A stretch of 7,916 nucleotides of DNA from a bacterium (GTDB lineage: Bacteria > Patescibacteriota > Minisyncoccia > Minisyncoccales > JAGLPU01), in contig JAUVEE010000031.1 in assembly GCA_030594935.1 (NCBI GenBank), positions 1 to 7,916 of the forward strand, given 5' to 3'. The notes under the pieces were generated by a model. That model did not search any database, had not been told where the DNA came from, and worked only from the letters and a program-made list of their open reading frames with translations. The first letter of the stretch is position 1, and each line of letters begins with the position of its first letter. Of this stretch, positions 1-5,887 are shown in pieces. Made by a program: the position numbers and the translations under genes.

Positions 1-414
1 AACTTCTTTGGGTTTGTCTTCATCTTTCATCTGTTCTTGATATATCGCCTTCTCTTTTTCCAAGACTTCGGCCGGAATATCCTCCGCCTTTAAATACAAA
101 GGCTTAGTAGCGGCAATCTGCAGGCAAATTTCATGAGCCAGTTCCTTGAAACCGTCTGATTTGGCCACAAAGTCTGACTCGCAAAGCAACTCCAGCATTA
201 CCCCGATTTTTCCGTTGGGATGGACATAAGTTCCGATAACTCCCTGGCTTACTTCTCTATCTGATTTCTTTTGAGCCAATTGAGAGCCCCACTTGCGCAA
301 AACCTCTTTAGCCGCTTCAACGTCTCCATTTACTTCTTCAATAGCTTTTTTGCATTGCATAAAAGAAACATCTGTTTCTTCGCGCAATTGTTTTATTTGT
401 TCAATATTAACCAT
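1..414 (-). CDS. tsf: Elongation factor Ts, 3' end cut by window edge
   Basis: EF-Ts is the cytoplasmic nucleotide exchange factor that releases GDP from EF-Tu. The window shows 138 codons from the ATG at 412-414 with no stop, so the C-terminus lies beyond base 1. Residues 1-50 form the N-terminal UBA-like domain (IEQIKQLREETDVSFMQCKK, then the AIEEVNGDVEAA helix). The family signature TDFVAK appears as SDFVAK at residues 80-85, in the core that inserts next to the EF-Tu G domain. The visible sequence runs from the core into a charged helix. I infer a short EF-Ts of about 200 residues, but the missing end prevents confirmation. The gene starts six bases after the rpsB stop, the classic rpsB-tsf pair, and is presumably co-transcribed. 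The bases before the ATG are A/T-rich with no Shine-Dalgarno sequence. Confidence 0.95.
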   Translation of the reverse strand, partial: MVNIEQIKQLREETDVSFMQCKKAIEEVNGDVEAAKEVLRKWGSQLAQKKSDREVSQGVIGTYVHPNGKIGVMLELLCESDFVAKSDGFKELAHEICLQIAATKPLYLKAEDIPAEVLEKEKAIYQEQMKDEDKPKEV

Positions 415-420
415 AATAAA

Positions 421-1179
421 TTATTTGCTTTCTTTTTTTGCCGCTTGCTTCGCTCCCAATATCGCTTCCTTGGTTTTTTCTAAAATATAGTTTATTGAAC
501 TAAGAGCATCGTCATTTGCCGGAATAGGATAATCAACTAAACCAGGGTCAATATTAGTGTCAACCAACCCAATCACCTTTACTCCTTTTATCTTCGCTTC
601 CTTAACGGCCAAACTGTCCTTTCTAACGTCTAAAACAAAAATAGCGTAAGGAAGTTTCTCCATATTCTTAATTCCTTCAAATTTTACTCTAAGCTTCTCC
701 AGTTCTTTCTCTATTTTAATTTGTTCTTTCTTCTTATACTTTTCCAAATCCCCCCCTGCCTTTTTCTTTTCCAGTTCTTTAAAGTAATCCACTCTCTTTT
801 TAATGGTTTCGAAATTGGTGAAGGTCCCTCCAATCCATCTTTCGGTGATATAGGCAATCCCGCATTCTTCAGCAAAATCTTTGGCTATTTTCTTAATTTG
901 AATTTTTGTTCCCACTAAAATTAATTCTTTTTCTTCGGCAACAAGTTTTTGAACAAACATTAAAGCCTCCTTCAACTTTTCCGCTGTGATTTCCAGGTTA
1001 ATAATATGAACAGCGTTTCTTGCTCCGTAGATATAAGGCTTCATTTTGGGATGAGTTTGGGAAGCACGGTGCCCAAAGTGAACTCCCGCTTTCAGCATTT
1101 CTTCCAAATCAATGCCGAAATCACAAGTTGCACTAGAGCTTTTTTTGGCAAGCTCTTTTGTGTCTTTAATTGTTGTCAT
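421..1179 (-). CDS. rpsB: 30S ribosomal protein uS2
   Basis: uS2 is a small-subunit ribosomal protein at the head-body junction on the solvent side. The 252-residue product carries MLKAGVHFGH (28-37), the PKMKPYIYGARNAVHIINL block (44-62), RWIGGTFTNF (114-123) and GLVDTNIDPGLVDYPIPANDD (204-224), all family hallmarks. Residues 136-176 are the Lys/Glu-rich coiled-coil hairpin. It has about 20 extra N-terminal residues compared with E. coli uS2. The upstream ATG is kept because a good promoter lies just before it and the next Met, residue 28, is already inside the conserved block. The C-terminus is short and basic. It is the first gene of the rpsB-tsf operon and is divergent from rpmE-prfA. No Shine-Dalgarno sequence precedes the start. 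The stop is TAA. Confidence 0.98.
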   Translation of the reverse strand: MTTIKDTKELAKKSSSATCDFGIDLEEMLKAGVHFGHRASQTHPKMKPYIYGARNAVHIINLEITAEKLKEALMFVQKLVAEEKELILVGTKIQIKKIAKDFAEECGIAYITERWIGGTFTNFETIKKRVDYFKELEKKKAGGDLEKYKKKEQIKIEKELEKLRVKFEGIKNMEKLPYAIFVLDVRKDSLAVKEAKIKGVKVIGLVDTNIDPGLVDYPIPANDDALSSINYILEKTKEAILGAKQAAKKESK

Positions 1180-1188
1180 AATGAATTT

Positions 1189-1223
1189 AATATATCATAT
1201 CAAAAAAAATAATCAAGAGGCAA
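1189..1223 (-). promoter_or_regulatory. Promoter of rpsB-tsf, two overlapping solutions
   Basis: On the minus strand, TTGCCT (1218-1223) is followed after 18 bases by TATGAT (1194-1199), which carries an extended -10 TG one base upstream (TG at 1201-1202). A second, overlapping solution is TTGATT (1211-1216), 16 bases, TATATT (1189-1194). Either would start transcription about 0-8 bases before the rpsB ATG, leaving almost no 5' leader. This is a motif reading only; the start site is inferred. Confidence 0.6.
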
Positions 1224-1226
1224 GTA

Positions 1227-1255
1227 TTGATTTTCTTAAAGGTTTCTGCTAATAT
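1227..1255 (+). promoter_or_regulatory. Promoter of rpmE-prfA
   Basis: TTGATT (1227-1232) and TAATAT (1250-1255) are separated by the ideal 17 bases, and an extended -10 TG sits at 1247-1248, one base before the -10 box. Only seven bases separate the -10 box from the rpmE ATG at 1263, so transcription should begin at or within a base or two of the start codon. This points to a leaderless mRNA. The -35 box lies four bases from the outermost -35 box of the opposing rpsB promoter, so the polymerases may compete. Confidence 0.65.
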
Positions 1256-1262
1256 AAGAAAT

Positions 1263-1508
1263 ATGAAAAAAGATATTCATCCCAAATATTACAGCAAGGC
1301 AACTGCCAAGTGCGCCTGCGGAAACACTTTTGATCTCGGTTCCACTAAAGAATTCATTGAAACTGAAGTGTGTTCTCAATGTCATCCTTTCTATACCGGA
1401 AAGACAAAGATCATGGACACTATGGGAAGAGTGGAAAGATATAAGAAAAGATTGGCAAAAAAGCAGGACGTTAAAGTCAAGAAAACGAGGGAAAAAAGCA
1501 AAAAATAA
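1263..1508 (+). CDS. rpmE: 50S ribosomal protein bL31, zinc-binding form
   Basis: bL31 bridges the central protuberance of the large subunit and the head of the small subunit. The 81-residue product begins MKKDIHPKYY, the standard bL31 start. It has the four zinc ligands of the C+ form: Cys17 and Cys19 (CACGNTF) and Cys37 and Cys40 (CSQCHPFYTGK). The GRVERYKKR segment near residues 54-62 is also typical. The remaining ~20 residues form a Lys/Arg-rich tail, making the protein longer than the 70 residues of E. coli bL31. I chose the ATG at 1263 over the in-frame TTG at 1227 because homology starts at this Met and the TTG lies inside the -35 box. The stop shares one base with the prfA ATG (TAATG), which suggests translational coupling. 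Confidence 0.97.
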   Translation: MKKDIHPKYYSKATAKCACGNTFDLGSTKEFIETEVCSQCHPFYTGKTKIMDTMGRVERYKKRLAKKQDVKVKKTREKSKK

Positions 1509-2566
1509 TGCCTAGCATTAGCGAACTTAAAAAGGAATATGATGAAATACTAAATAAGCTCAGCGATCCTGAGCTTATTTCTGATTGGGAAAAATTTGAA
1601 GAATTCTCCAAAAGAAAGACCTTTTTGGAAAAAATCATAGAAAAAGAAAAAGAGATTAAAGAGATTAAAAACCAAATTGAAGAAAACAGAGCAATTTTAA
1701 GCGCCAAGGAGGACCCGGAATTCTCCAGCCTGGCCCAGGAAGAATTAAATTCTCTGCTTATTAAACAAAAGAATCTGGAAGCCTGGCTGGAAAATGAATT
1801 AAATCCTGAAGAAGAAGCATCCGGAGAAACAAAAAAGAACAACACGATAATTGTGGAAATTCGAGCCGGCACCGGAGGAGATGAAGCGGCCTTATTCGCG
1901 GCCAATCTTTACCGGATGTATTCCCGCTATGCTCAAATTAAAGGCTGGCAAGAAAAGGTTTTAAATTCCTCCCGCAACGAAATTGGCGGAACTAAGGAGA
2001 TAAGCTTTGAAATCAAGGGCGACGATGTCTTCTCTTCTCTTAAATACGAAGGAGGAGTCCATCGCGTTCAGCGAATACCGGAAACTGAAAAAAACGGTCG
2101 GATTCACACTTCCACCGCCACTGTGGCGATCATGCTCCGGCCCAAAAAAGCGGAGATAAATATAAGGCCGGATGATTTAAAAATTGACATTTTCAAATCT
2201 TCCGGACCGGGAGGACAAAATGTGAACAAACGGGAAACAGCCATCAGAATCACCCATCTGCCCACGGGAATGGTGGTAGCTTCCCAAACCGCCAGAAACC
2301 AGCTGGCAAATAAAGAAAACGCTATGGCTATTTTGGAAGCGCGACTGTTGGAAAAGAAACAGATTGAGGAAGAAGAAAAATGCGCCGGCAGCAGAAAATC
2401 CCAAGTCGGCTGGGGAACAAGAGCGGAGAAAATAAGAACCTATAATTTTCCTCAAGACAGAATCACTGACCACCGCATCAAAAAGAACTGGCATAATATT
2501 GAAAAGATTATGGCCGGAGAAATGGACCAAATAGCAGAAGCTCTGAAAAAAGGATTAGCAGAATAA
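1508..2566 (+). CDS. prfA: Peptide chain release factor 1
   Basis: RF1 reads UAA and UAG in the ribosomal A site and triggers peptidyl-tRNA hydrolysis. The 352-residue product has a charged helical N-terminal domain (about 1-100), the conserved IRAGTGGDEAALFA block (118-131), the stop-codon-reading PxT motif as PET (191-193) before GRIHTSTATVAI, and the catalytic GGQ (235-237). RTYNFPQDRITDHR (310-323) is the usual C-terminal signature. PxT rather than SPF separates it from RF2. After GGQ it reads NVNKRETAIRITHLPTG where most bacterial RF1 proteins have HVNTTDSA, and the usual RSQHKNK stretch is RNQLANK. It overlaps rpmE by one base and has no Shine-Dalgarno at normal spacing; a GAGGG lies 16 bases upstream. 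A terminator follows 117 bases after the stop. Confidence 0.96.
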   Translation: MPSISELKKEYDEILNKLSDPELISDWEKFEEFSKRKTFLEKIIEKEKEIKEIKNQIEENRAILSAKEDPEFSSLAQEELNSLLIKQKNLEAWLENELNPEEEASGETKKNNTIIVEIRAGTGGDEAALFAANLYRMYSRYAQIKGWQEKVLNSSRNEIGGTKEISFEIKGDDVFSSLKYEGGVHRVQRIPETEKNGRIHTSTATVAIMLRPKKAEINIRPDDLKIDIFKSSGPGGQNVNKRETAIRITHLPTGMVVASQTARNQLANKENAMAILEARLLEKKQIEEEEKCAGSRKSQVGWGTRAEKIRTYNFPQDRITDHRIKKNWHNIEKIMAGEMDQIAEALKKGLAE

Positions 2567-2592
2567 AAAACAGATTAACAACTAAGACAAGC

Positions 2593-2598
2593 TATAAT
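2593..2598 (+). promoter_or_regulatory. Consensus -10 box in the prfA 3' gap
   Basis: A perfect TATAAT stands 27 bases after the prfA stop. No good -35 box is seen at 16-18 bases upstream (the hexamer at 17 is ACAGAT), and there is no extended -10 TG. In such an AT-rich gap TATAAT could occur by chance. It is worth noting because a GC-rich structured segment starts about ten bases downstream and ends in a terminator. Confidence 0.3.
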
Positions 2599-2604
2599 AA
2601 TATA

Positions 2605-2708
2605 AAAATACAGAAACCTGTATTCCGAACTGTCGCCGGACGGCGGCGTGACTGGGACACCCAGTATAGGAACATGGTTGGAAATAGCTCATTAGTGGGC
2701 TATTTTTT
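2605..2708 (+). ncRNA. Candidate structured small RNA or structured prfA 3' UTR
   Basis: This non-coding stretch is far more GC-rich in its middle (about 2625-2668) than its surroundings and folds by eye into consecutive hairpins. H1 is AATACAG/CTGTATT with an AAAC loop (2607-2624). H2 is GTCGCC/GGCGGC with a GGAC loop and one wobble pair (2632-2647). H3 is ACTGGG/CCCAGT with an ACA loop (2651-2665). The last is the terminator hairpin. Alternatively, 2615-2626 can pair with 2669-2679 (10 pairs, two bulges) to close a three-way junction around H2 and H3, competing with H1. A TATAAT box lies just upstream. I recognise no known family: the SRP RNA tetraloop motif, tRNA T-arm and tmRNA features are absent. 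It may simply be the 3' UTR of rpmE-prfA. Confidence 0.3.
2683..2708 (+). terminator. Rho-independent terminator after prfA
   Basis: The arms AATAGCTC (2683-2690) and GGGCTATT (2697-2704) form an eight-pair stem with one T-G wobble around the loop ATTAGT. They run directly into six T residues (2703-2708). The T-run is on the plus strand only, so this ends rpmE-prfA transcription, and the small RNA if there is one. It does not serve the convergent minus-strand operon, for which I see no clear terminator. Confidence 0.75.
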
Positions 2709-2734
2709 GTTAATGAAAATTCCACTCATTATTG

Positions 2735-4222
2735 TTAAAATATTAAACCGTTGCAATAGGAAGACATGGTTCCGTTATCCATAAAAGCCTGAATACAATC
2801 AGCGCGGTTAGCCACTTGCCGAGCATAGCTGCTAGAACCTCCATAGTAGCGGGAGGCGGCATTAGCTTCCTTTGTTCTGGTCTGAGCGCTGGCGCCCAAA
2901 TCATACAAATATAAGGCTGAAGCGGTAAAAGCGTCTTTTATGTTCCAGGGATTGGGAATTTCGCTGCCAGTATGGGCTTTCACCCTATCTTCAAACAATG
3001 CCCAAGTGCTGGGGATAAACTGCGCCGGGCCCATTGCTCCCCCAAAGCCGAAAGGCACATATCCGCTCTTATAACAATTAATCTTTCCGCTGCTGTCCAC
3101 TGAAGCTCCGCAAAAAGATGAATTTCTTATACAGTTCGGAATCCAACAGGAAACAGGCGTTTTAGCAGAATCCATTCCCAATTTTTTTGTTATTTCCAGA
3201 AAAATCGGCAAATCACGGGTATAATGTATAATCCGATCCACCGGCTTGCCGCTTTTATAAATCCCGCCGCCGGTTATTTCATTGGTTATATAGCACTGCC
3301 CGACATTTCTGCCCAGAGCGGATTCCTGGCTGATTATAGCCAGCAGGAAAGCCGGCCGAATTTTAACCCTGTCGGTAACAAGCTTGGCAATACTAATGGC
3401 TTCGCCAAAAGTCGGCGCGTCAGGCACGCCCACTAATTTAAAAATCCGGGCGGAAATTTCCGCGGCCGCTTTTTCTGTTTCGTCTTTCTCCGCTAGAAAT
3501 TTCTGATATTCCGCTTCAGTCATTTCCAGCAGCCCTTCTTGCTCTTTTTTTGTGTTGGCATTTTCTATTTTCTGAATACTATTGATGGCTACTGTTTTTT
3601 CCAGCCCTAATTTTTCTCCGTCCAAACAAGTTTTTTGATTTTCTAAATAGTATTTTAAATCCTTTACGTTTTCCAACAACTCCTTGCTTTCGATATTTAA
3701 TGCCTCTAAAGCAACTAAATCATTAAAAAAATCAGAAAGCTCCTCTTCGGCAAAAAACACTTCTACGATTGATTTTTGGTCTTCTCTGTGAATTGTTCTT
3801 AAAATGTTCGCTAATTTGTCCCTAGAGTCTTCAATTTCGGAAGAAGTCTTATCAATAGAAGTTTCCGTGTCCTCAATCTGTAAGCCCAAATCTTCAATCA
3901 TTAGACTGCTTTGATAAATTTGATAATCCAAGTTTTTGATTTTAGTCCCCAGAGTGTAGATTTGGTTTTTTAAGGTTTTCTTTTCCTGGCTGGTTTTGGT
4001 TAAATCCTGTTCAATCCTAATGCTTTCTTCTTCATAATAATCCTGGCATTTTTCCAGTAACTTTTGGTAATCATCCCGAGATAAAATATTTTCTTGCTCT
4101 TCAATATTACTTAAAGAGCAAGCTGTTTCCAGATTTTCTTGGGCTAGAATAGCAAAAGCCGGCAACATTAAAGCCAGCAATAAACTAAATATCAAAATTG
4201 ATTTTGAAAAGCGAAAAAACAT
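2735..4222 (-). CDS. Secreted coiled-coil protein with lytic murein transglycosylase domain
   Basis: The likely role is cleavage of peptidoglycan glycan strands outside the membrane. The 495-residue product begins with a signal peptide: basic start MFFRFSK, hydrophobic core to about residue 22, probable cleavage near AFA (22-24) or ILA (25-27). Residues 40-260 are almost entirely charged helix, a long coiled coil resembling the N-terminal regions of PcsB/EnvC-type cell-wall proteins. The C-terminal catalytic domain (about 275-495) is MltB-like: AIISQESALG with the expected catalytic Glu300, GGAMGPAQFIPSTWALFEDRV (394-414) and the ALYLYDLGA helix (436-444). Ten cysteines occur, seven of them in the catalytic domain (310, 359, 364, 371, 383, 476, 490), so disulfides are plausible. 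It starts 19 bases after the rplY stop and is probably co-transcribed with it. No Shine-Dalgarno is seen. The exact subfamily is uncertain. Confidence 0.87.
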   Translation of the reverse strand: MFFRFSKSILIFSLLLALMLPAFAILAQENLETACSLSNIEEQENILSRDDYQKLLEKCQDYYEEESIRIEQDLTKTSQEKKTLKNQIYTLGTKIKNLDYQIYQSSLMIEDLGLQIEDTETSIDKTSSEIEDSRDKLANILRTIHREDQKSIVEVFFAEEELSDFFNDLVALEALNIESKELLENVKDLKYYLENQKTCLDGEKLGLEKTVAINSIQKIENANTKKEQEGLLEMTEAEYQKFLAEKDETEKAAAEISARIFKLVGVPDAPTFGEAISIAKLVTDRVKIRPAFLLAIISQESALGRNVGQCYITNEITGGGIYKSGKPVDRIIHYTRDLPIFLEITKKLGMDSAKTPVSCWIPNCIRNSSFCGASVDSSGKINCYKSGYVPFGFGGAMGPAQFIPSTWALFEDRVKAHTGSEIPNPWNIKDAFTASALYLYDLGASAQTRTKEANAASRYYGGSSSYARQVANRADCIQAFMDNGTMSSYCNGLIF

Positions 4223-4241
4223 ATGTTTTAACTAAAACCAA

Positions 4242-4898
4242 TTATTTTTCTTCCTCTTCTCCTTCCTCTTCTTCCTCCTTCTTTTCTTCCACCTTCTCTA
4301 CTTCATCCACTTTTTCTTCAATCGGTTTCTCCAGCTCTTCCTCTACTTTAGTCGGAGGAGCAACTGAAACTATTATTTCCGCTTCGTCTTTTAAAACCTC
4401 TACTCCCTCGGGAAGAACCAAATCTTTAATTAAAATATTATCTTCAAATGTCTCCAGCTTGGACACATCCACTCTAATTTCATGAGGAAGATTTTGAGGC
4501 AAGGCCTTAACTTCAACTTCCTGGATATTCTTAATCAAAGTTCCTTCTAAATTCTTCACTGCCAAAGATTCTCCGATAAATTCCAAAGGAACAGCGGCTT
4601 CGGTTTCCTTTTTCAAGTCCGGCTTGTACAAATCAGCATGGATTATTTCGTCGCTTAGCGGATGAAATTGAGTATCGTGGATCAAAACCATTGATTCTTC
4701 TTTATCTCCTTCAATCTTTAAAGAAATTAAAGAACTTTCTCCCGCTTCCTGGTAAATTTTTTTAAACTCTTTTAAATCAACTTTTAAAGCCAAGTTTTTT
4801 GTCTTTACCCCATACAAGACAAGAGGCAAAAAGCCTTCTTTTCTAAGGGTCGCTAATGTTTCTTTTTTGTCTCTGGGTTTTGCTGTGAGAACTGACAT
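4242..4898 (-). CDS. rplY: 50S ribosomal protein bL25 (Ctc/TL5 two-domain form)
   Basis: bL25 binds 5S rRNA in the large ribosomal subunit. The 218-residue product has the N-terminal 5S-binding domain (1-93: TLRKEGFLPLVLYG at 17-30, and FHPLSDEIIHADLY at 78-91) and the second beta-rich domain found in Ctc/TL5 proteins (about 95-182: VPLEFIGES, NLEGTLIKN, LPQNLPHEIRVDVSKL, LPEGVEVL). Residues 184-218 are a low-complexity tail almost entirely Glu, Lys and Val and ending in consecutive Glu residues; such acidic tails occur in this family. The tail DNA includes an unbroken 46-base purine run on the coding strand (4245-4290). The gene starts 63 bases after the aldolase stop and may have its own promoter there, although I find only a weak -10-like TATTAT (4925-4930). 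No Shine-Dalgarno precedes the ATG. Confidence 0.93.
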   Translation of the reverse strand: MSVLTAKPRDKKETLATLRKEGFLPLVLYGVKTKNLALKVDLKEFKKIYQEAGESSLISLKIEGDKEESMVLIHDTQFHPLSDEIIHADLYKPDLKKETEAAVPLEFIGESLAVKNLEGTLIKNIQEVEVKALPQNLPHEIRVDVSKLETFEDNILIKDLVLPEGVEVLKDEAEIIVSVAPPTKVEEELEKPIEEKVDEVEKVEEKKEEEEEGEEEEK

Positions 4899-4961
4899 AA
4901 TTAAAATTTATTATTTGAATAACAATAATATCTGTTTACCATTTTCCCGGAAAAAAGCAAG

Positions 4962-5870
4962 TTATTTCTGATAAATCTGTAAAGCCTGTTTAACTGTTTT
5001 TCCTTCCACGGTCACCGCATAGATCGCATTGCACATGTTGATTGCTTCATTAAGGCTTTTTTGATGGATGTTCCTTCCGGTGGCATTGCCGCAAGCGCCG
5101 CTGTTTATCTGGTCGTGAAGCCGTTGGAGAAAAGCTTCCACATCCGTAGAAGAACCGCCGGCGCAAACAACTCCTGTTCTGCCGGCAGCGGCCACTGCTT
5201 CTTTAAAAATTTCTTTCGATTCTTTGCCCGCTTGCTTGGGATAGTTGATCTTAACAAAATCAGACCCTAAACAAACCGCTGCTCCGGTGGCTCCGGCGAT
5301 TAAGTGGGGGTCTTTTTCATCAGCCACTGCTTTTCCTCGCGGATAAATCCAGAGAACTGTTAGTAAACCATGCTGATGGGCTTGATAAACCGCCTGGGCC
5401 GCTTTTTTCAGCATTTCCCTTTCATATTCACTTCCTAGATAAATAGTAAACCCCACCGCTAAATTTTTCAATCCTGAATTCTTTTGAAATTCAACCGCTT
5501 GGGCGACTTCGGTTATATTGTCGTTATAGGGATCTTGCTGAGCGGTCTTTATTAAATTTGTTTTAGAGTTAAGCTTCACTAAATAAGGAACTTGCTTATA
5601 ATTCCCGCCATATTTGGCGATAAGCCCCAGTTGGGCGGCAAAAACGCCAATCTTGGCCTTACTGGCAATCCGGAAAAGATGCTCGGGATCCGCATCATCA
5701 GGGTGAATCCCTTCGCCGTAAAAATCATTGTTAAGATGCTCTAGCTTTTGGTCTCCAGCGAAAAGCATCAGTTTTCCCGAATTCCGGGTGATATCCAGAT
5801 AATTTTTAACATATTTTGCCTGAAACTTTTTAGGCACATCCAAGGGAACTTTGACGTCTGTTTTTTTCAT
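4962..5870 (-). CDS. fbaB: Class I fructose-bisphosphate aldolase, archaeal/DhnA (FbaB) type
   Basis: This Schiff-base aldolase joins dihydroxyacetone phosphate and glyceraldehyde 3-phosphate into fructose 1,6-bisphosphate, or splits it. The 302-residue TIM-barrel product shows the likely catalytic Asp40 (FAGDQKLEH, 37-45), the acid Tyr176 in LWIYPRGKAV (173-182), the Schiff-base Lys207 in DFVKINYP (204-211), and the phosphate-binding CAGGSST (236-242) and GNATGRNIHQ (261-270). The substrate loop reads GDQKLEHLNNDF rather than the more usual DQGIEHGP type, so sugar-phosphate specificity is less certain than the fold. The gene is 17 bases downstream of fbp, which supports gluconeogenic FBP synthesis. 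It ends in TAA. The symbol is assigned at family level. No Shine-Dalgarno is seen. Confidence 0.9.
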   Translation of the reverse strand: MKKTDVKVPLDVPKKFQAKYVKNYLDITRNSGKLMLFAGDQKLEHLNNDFYGEGIHPDDADPEHLFRIASKAKIGVFAAQLGLIAKYGGNYKQVPYLVKLNSKTNLIKTAQQDPYNDNITEVAQAVEFQKNSGLKNLAVGFTIYLGSEYEREMLKKAAQAVYQAHQHGLLTVLWIYPRGKAVADEKDPHLIAGATGAAVCLGSDFVKINYPKQAGKESKEIFKEAVAAAGRTGVVCAGGSSTDVEAFLQRLHDQINSGACGNATGRNIHQKSLNEAINMCNAIYAVTVEGKTVKQALQIYQK

Positions 5871-5887
5871 AATTTTATTTATTTTAA

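Noticed and set aside
1227..1262. Upstream TTG start for rpmE
   Set aside because: bL31 homology begins exactly at MKKDIHPKYY (ATG 1263), and the TTG is part of the -35 box of a good promoter.
1508..2566. prfA product as RF2 or a short rescue factor
   Set aside because: It has the PxT motif (PET) rather than SPF, no RF2-type programmed frameshift site near the start, and a full-length N-terminal domain that ArfB-type proteins lack.
2607..2679. tRNA, tmRNA or SRP RNA in the prfA 3' gap
   Set aside because: The two inner hairpins do not have tRNA arm sizes, no T-arm consensus (TTCRA) is placed correctly, and the conserved SRP GGAAGG-type loop sequence is absent.
4198..4485. Ser-rich open frame on the plus strand
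   Set aside because: It is the antisense shadow of the Glu/Lys-rich tail of rplY; its composition follows from reverse-complemented GAA/GAG codons.
4942..4954. Inverted repeat TTTTCCCGGAAAA between the aldolase gene and rplY as a terminator
   Set aside because: The arms are almost contiguous, so the stable part would be short, mostly A-T and with little loop, and no T-run follows in the minus-strand direction of transcription.
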